Source: Actinomycetota bacterium (GTDB lineage: Bacteria > Actinomycetota > Acidimicrobiia > Acidimicrobiales > JACCXE01). From it: DNA of 13,323 bases. The position numbers and the translations under genes are program-made. Location: NCBI GenBank assembly GCA_013697265.1, contig JACCXE010000437.1, forward strand, positions 1 through 13,323, read 5' to 3'. Positions 11,241 through 13,323 of this stretch are shown here, piece by piece (within the stretch, counting starts at the first letter, position 1; every line of letters starts with the position of its first letter). The notes under the pieces were generated by a model. It was not told where the DNA came from. It did no database searches and was given only the letters and a program-made list of their open reading frames with translations.

Positions 11241-13285
11241 TGCGGATCAAATCTCTGGGGGCGGGCGTAGTCCTGTCCCTCACGCTCCTAATCGCGGCGG
11301 CGCTGCCCGCCCAGGCTGACCTCGACGCGAACTCGCGCTTGCTCGTGACGTTCAAAGAGGCGTCGGCCGTCGCCCGTGTGATCGAACGCTTCGGCGGGCA
11401 ACGCGTCGGGCCCAACGGCTGGGCCGGGAAGGCCGACGCCACTGTCATGCGCGGTCTCGCCCGCGTCACGTCGGTCGCGCCCGACGGCATCATGCGGGCC
11501 GCGGCCGTGCCCAACGACCCGTGTGTCAACACCTGCGACGGCAAGAGCGAGTGGTACCTGCCCACGGTCGGCGCGCCGAGCGCATGGGACCGCACTCGCG
11601 GTGACGGCGTGACGATCGCGATCCTCGACTCGGGCATCGACACCGGTCATCCCGACCTGGCGCCGAAGATCGACGGGTCGGTCGACATGACCGATGTGCA
11701 CGACGGCATCGGCATCCACGGCACCGAAGTGGCCGGCGTCGCGGGCGCGGCCACCAACAACGCGCAAGGCGTGGCGTCGCTCGGGTGGAACGCCCGACTG
11801 CTGTCGGTGAAGGTGCTCGACCAGAACGGCGAGGGCTTCACTAGTTGGGTGATCAACGGCATCTTCGAAGCAGTGAACCGCGGCGCCAAGGTCATCAACT
11901 TGTCGCTCGCCTCCACCGAATATGAACAGCCACTGCAGGACGCAATTAACAACGCGTACAACAAAGGCGTGCTCGTGGTCGCAGCCGCCGGCAACAACGA
12001 CGGCCAGGGGGGCACGAGCACCTCGCCCAAATACCCGGCGGCCATGAACCACGTGCTGTCGGTGGCGGCCACGATGCAAAACGACACCGTCGCCGCATTT
12101 TCGCGGCGGGGGGCAACGGTCGACATGGCCGCGCCCGGCAACGGGTTGGTCACGACGGGGGCTGGCGGCACCTACGTGCTCGCCAGCGGAACGTCGCTGG
12201 CCGCGCCCGTCGTATCCGCAGCGGCCGCGCTGGTGATAGCGCAAGGCCTCGAGACGTCGCCCGACGCCGTCACCGCTCAGCTTGTTCGCACCGGCCAGCC
12301 GCTCAACGACGGAGTGGGCGGTGTGATCCGGCGCCTGAACGTGGGCTTCGCCACGGAAACCGCGGCGCCCTATTCGCTCGGCTTCGGCGGCGGCAACAGC
12401 GTGGCCGTCGGCAATGTCGACCCTGCGCCAGGGGAAGAAATCGTCACGGCGGCCGGGCCCGGTGGCGGCCCGCACGTCCGCGTTTTCTCCGCAGCGATGG
12501 ACCCGATGGGTAGCGGCTTCCAGGCCTACAGCGCCAGCTTCCGTGGCGGCGTCGACGTAACTGTGGGCGACGTGTTGCCCGACGTACCCGGCGACGAAAT
12601 CGTCACCGGCGCCGGCGCCGGTGGTGGCCCGCACGTGCGCGTGTTCCTCGGCAATGGATTGCCCGCGCCCGGTAAGGCCGGCGACGGGTTCTTCGCCTAC
12701 GGCGCAGCGTTCACCGGCGGCGTCACCGTCGCCGTGGGCGACGTGCGCCCTGACGTGGCCGGCGACGAGATCATCACGGGCGCCGCTTCGAACGGCGGCC
12801 CCCACGTCCGCATCTTCTCAGCCGTTGGAGCGCCCCTCGACAACGGCGGCTTCTTCGCCTTCGACCCCGGCTTCGGCGGCGGCGTGCAGGTGGCGGTCGG
12901 CAACTTCGACGGCAACAACGGCATGGAGATCGCAGTTGCCGCCGGCCCCGGCGGTGGTCCGCACGTGAAGCTGTTTCACGCCGATGGGTCCGCCCTCAGC
13001 GGCGGTTTCTTCGCCTACGCCCCCAACTTCGGCGGCGGCGTGGACATCGCGGCCGCCCAAGTAGACGTGAACTTCGACGAGATCATCACGGTGCCCCGTA
13101 CCGGCGGCGGCCCCCACCTGCGCTCCTTCCATCCTTCGGGCGACGCCATCGGTGGCGGCGTGTTCGCGTTCGATGCGTCGATCACGACCGGCCTGACCGT
13201 CGCCGCGGGTGAGGCGCAGATCGTGGTGGGCACCCGCGGCGGCCCGACCCTGGCGCGGGCGCTACCAATCAGTGCCGTTACGTAG
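11240..13285 (+). CDS. Secreted subtilisin-like serine protease (S8) with C-terminal propeller-type repeats
   Basis: The 681-residue product has a signal peptide (MRIKSLGAGVVLSLTLLIAAALPAQA, cleavage about 26/27) and a propeptide-like region to about residue 95. The S8 catalytic domain carries the triad D130 (AILDSGIDTGHPDL), H160 (GIHGTEVAG) and S319 (ASGTSLAAP), with oxyanion Asn N252 (AAAGNN), so it should be active. Residues 382-681 hold five full repeats and one half repeat, with core GG-VAVGD---GDEIVTGAG-GGGPHVRVF, which I expect to form a beta-propeller or FG-GAP/VCBS-like array. There is no sortase motif or C-terminal membrane anchor, so it is probably released or bound through the repeats. 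ATG 11240 overlaps the glmU stop by 1 bp, implying coupling, although the functions are unrelated. Substrate is unknown. Confidence 0.93.
   Translation: MRIKSLGAGVVLSLTLLIAAALPAQADLDANSRLLVTFKEASAVARVIERFGGQRVGPNGWAGKADATVMRGLARVTSVAPDGIMRAAAVPNDPCVNTCDGKSEWYLPTVGAPSAWDRTRGDGVTIAILDSGIDTGHPDLAPKIDGSVDMTDVHDGIGIHGTEVAGVAGAATNNAQGVASLGWNARLLSVKVLDQNGEGFTSWVINGIFEAVNRGAKVINLSLASTEYEQPLQDAINNAYNKGVLVVAAAGNNDGQGGTSTSPKYPAAMNHVLSVAATMQNDTVAAFSRRGATVDMAAPGNGLVTTGAGGTYVLASGTSLAAPVVSAAAALVIAQGLETSPDAVTAQLVRTGQPLNDGVGGVIRRLNVGFATETAAPYSLGFGGGNSVAVGNVDPAPGEEIVTAAGPGGGPHVRVFSAAMDPMGSGFQAYSASFRGGVDVTVGDVLPDVPGDEIVTGAGAGGGPHVRVFLGNGLPAPGKAGDGFFAYGAAFTGGVTVAVGDVRPDVAGDEIITGAASNGGPHVRIFSAVGAPLDNGGFFAFDPGFGGGVQVAVGNFDGNNGMEIAVAAGPGGGPHVKLFHADGSALSGGFFAYAPNFGGGVDIAAAQVDVNFDEIITVPRTGGGPHLRSFHPSGDAIGGGVFAFDASITTGLTVAAGEAQIVVGTRGGPTLARALPISAVT
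12383..13282 (+). repeat. Tandem coding repeat in the protease, 5.5 units of 51-57 codons
   Basis: Units cover residues 382-433, 434-490, 491-544, 545-596, 597-647 and a partial 648-681. Each has GGPHVRVF or a variant (GGPHVKLF, GGPHLRSF), an upstream (D/E)EI(V/I)T and a closing FFAY or FFAF. The fifth lacks the VGD/VGN turn and the sixth keeps only GGPTL. Sequence divergence between units suggests old duplications, not recent slippage. Confidence 0.85.
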
Positions 13286-13290
13286 ATAAG

Positions 13291-13317
13291 TCGCGCGTTT
13301 AACGCGAGGACGCGCGA
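13291..13317. repeat. Two mutually exclusive inverted repeats after the protease gene
   Basis: TCGCG (13291-13295) can pair with CGCGA (13303-13307). Alternatively TCGCGCG (13291-13297) can pair with CGCGCGA (13311-13317). They sit 6 nt after the stop codon, a place suited to a transcription end, but no T-run follows within the window, which ends at 13323. Confidence 0.3.
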
Positions 13318-13323
13318 GTATCA

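Noticed and set aside
11288..12805. 505-codon minus-strand open frame opposite the subtilase
   Set aside because: It is Arg/His/Gly/Asp-rich with no recognisable motif, while the plus strand encodes a complete subtilase with triad and repeats. It is an antisense shadow typical of GC-rich DNA.
12383..13282. Periodic sequence as a CRISPR or non-coding satellite array
   Set aside because: The periodicity is in codons of an intact open frame with variable unit length and diverged DNA, so it is protein repetition.

Overview
The window looks like chromosome of a high-GC actinobacterium, probably of the class Acidimicrobiia. The reasons are the high GC content, GTG and TTG starts, -10 boxes of the TAnnnT/TAGGGT type with very short or no leaders, a 33-residue bS22 ribosomal protein, and a metG-tatD-(cell-wall protein)-ksgA-ispE order that mirrors the classic actinobacterial metS-tatD-rpfB-ksgA-ispE block. 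The class assignment is an inference; no rRNA is present.

Left part (1-3700), housekeeping: the tail of metG, then tatD, a secreted RlpA-like double-psi beta-barrel protein in the slot usually held by rpfB, rsmA/ksgA and ispE. These genes abut or overlap, apart from a 118-bp gap before the RlpA-like gene that holds a palindrome, a promoter and a purine-rich leader. ispE has no stop codon where its homology ends; its frame runs on antisense across a small secreted-protein gene (3224-3667, minus) that an automatic annotation could easily lose.

Middle part (3668-9703), surface glycan genes: an acyltransferase-3 membrane protein (plus), an FkbM-type methyltransferase with an added beta-sandwich (minus), and a divergent pair made of a methyltransferase with a helical N-terminal region translationally coupled to a 778-residue protein with two GT4 glycosyltransferase domains. 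Together they suggest assembly, methylation and acylation of an extracellular polysaccharide. The two methyltransferase genes appear to be driven from one symmetric -10 element. The 292-bp stretch before the acyltransferase gene carries two perfect palindromes sharing TGTC/GACA half-sites.

Right part (9704-13323): the bS22 gene (minus) lies head to head with a tRNA-Gln(TTG) gene, followed by a hairpin-rich spacer. Then comes a GlmU-like uridylyltransferase that lacks the whole acetyltransferase catalytic part. Its stop overlaps the start of a secreted subtilisin-type protease ending in five and a half GPHVRVF-type repeats, probably a beta-propeller. No IS element, CRISPR array, phage gene or plasmid function was seen.
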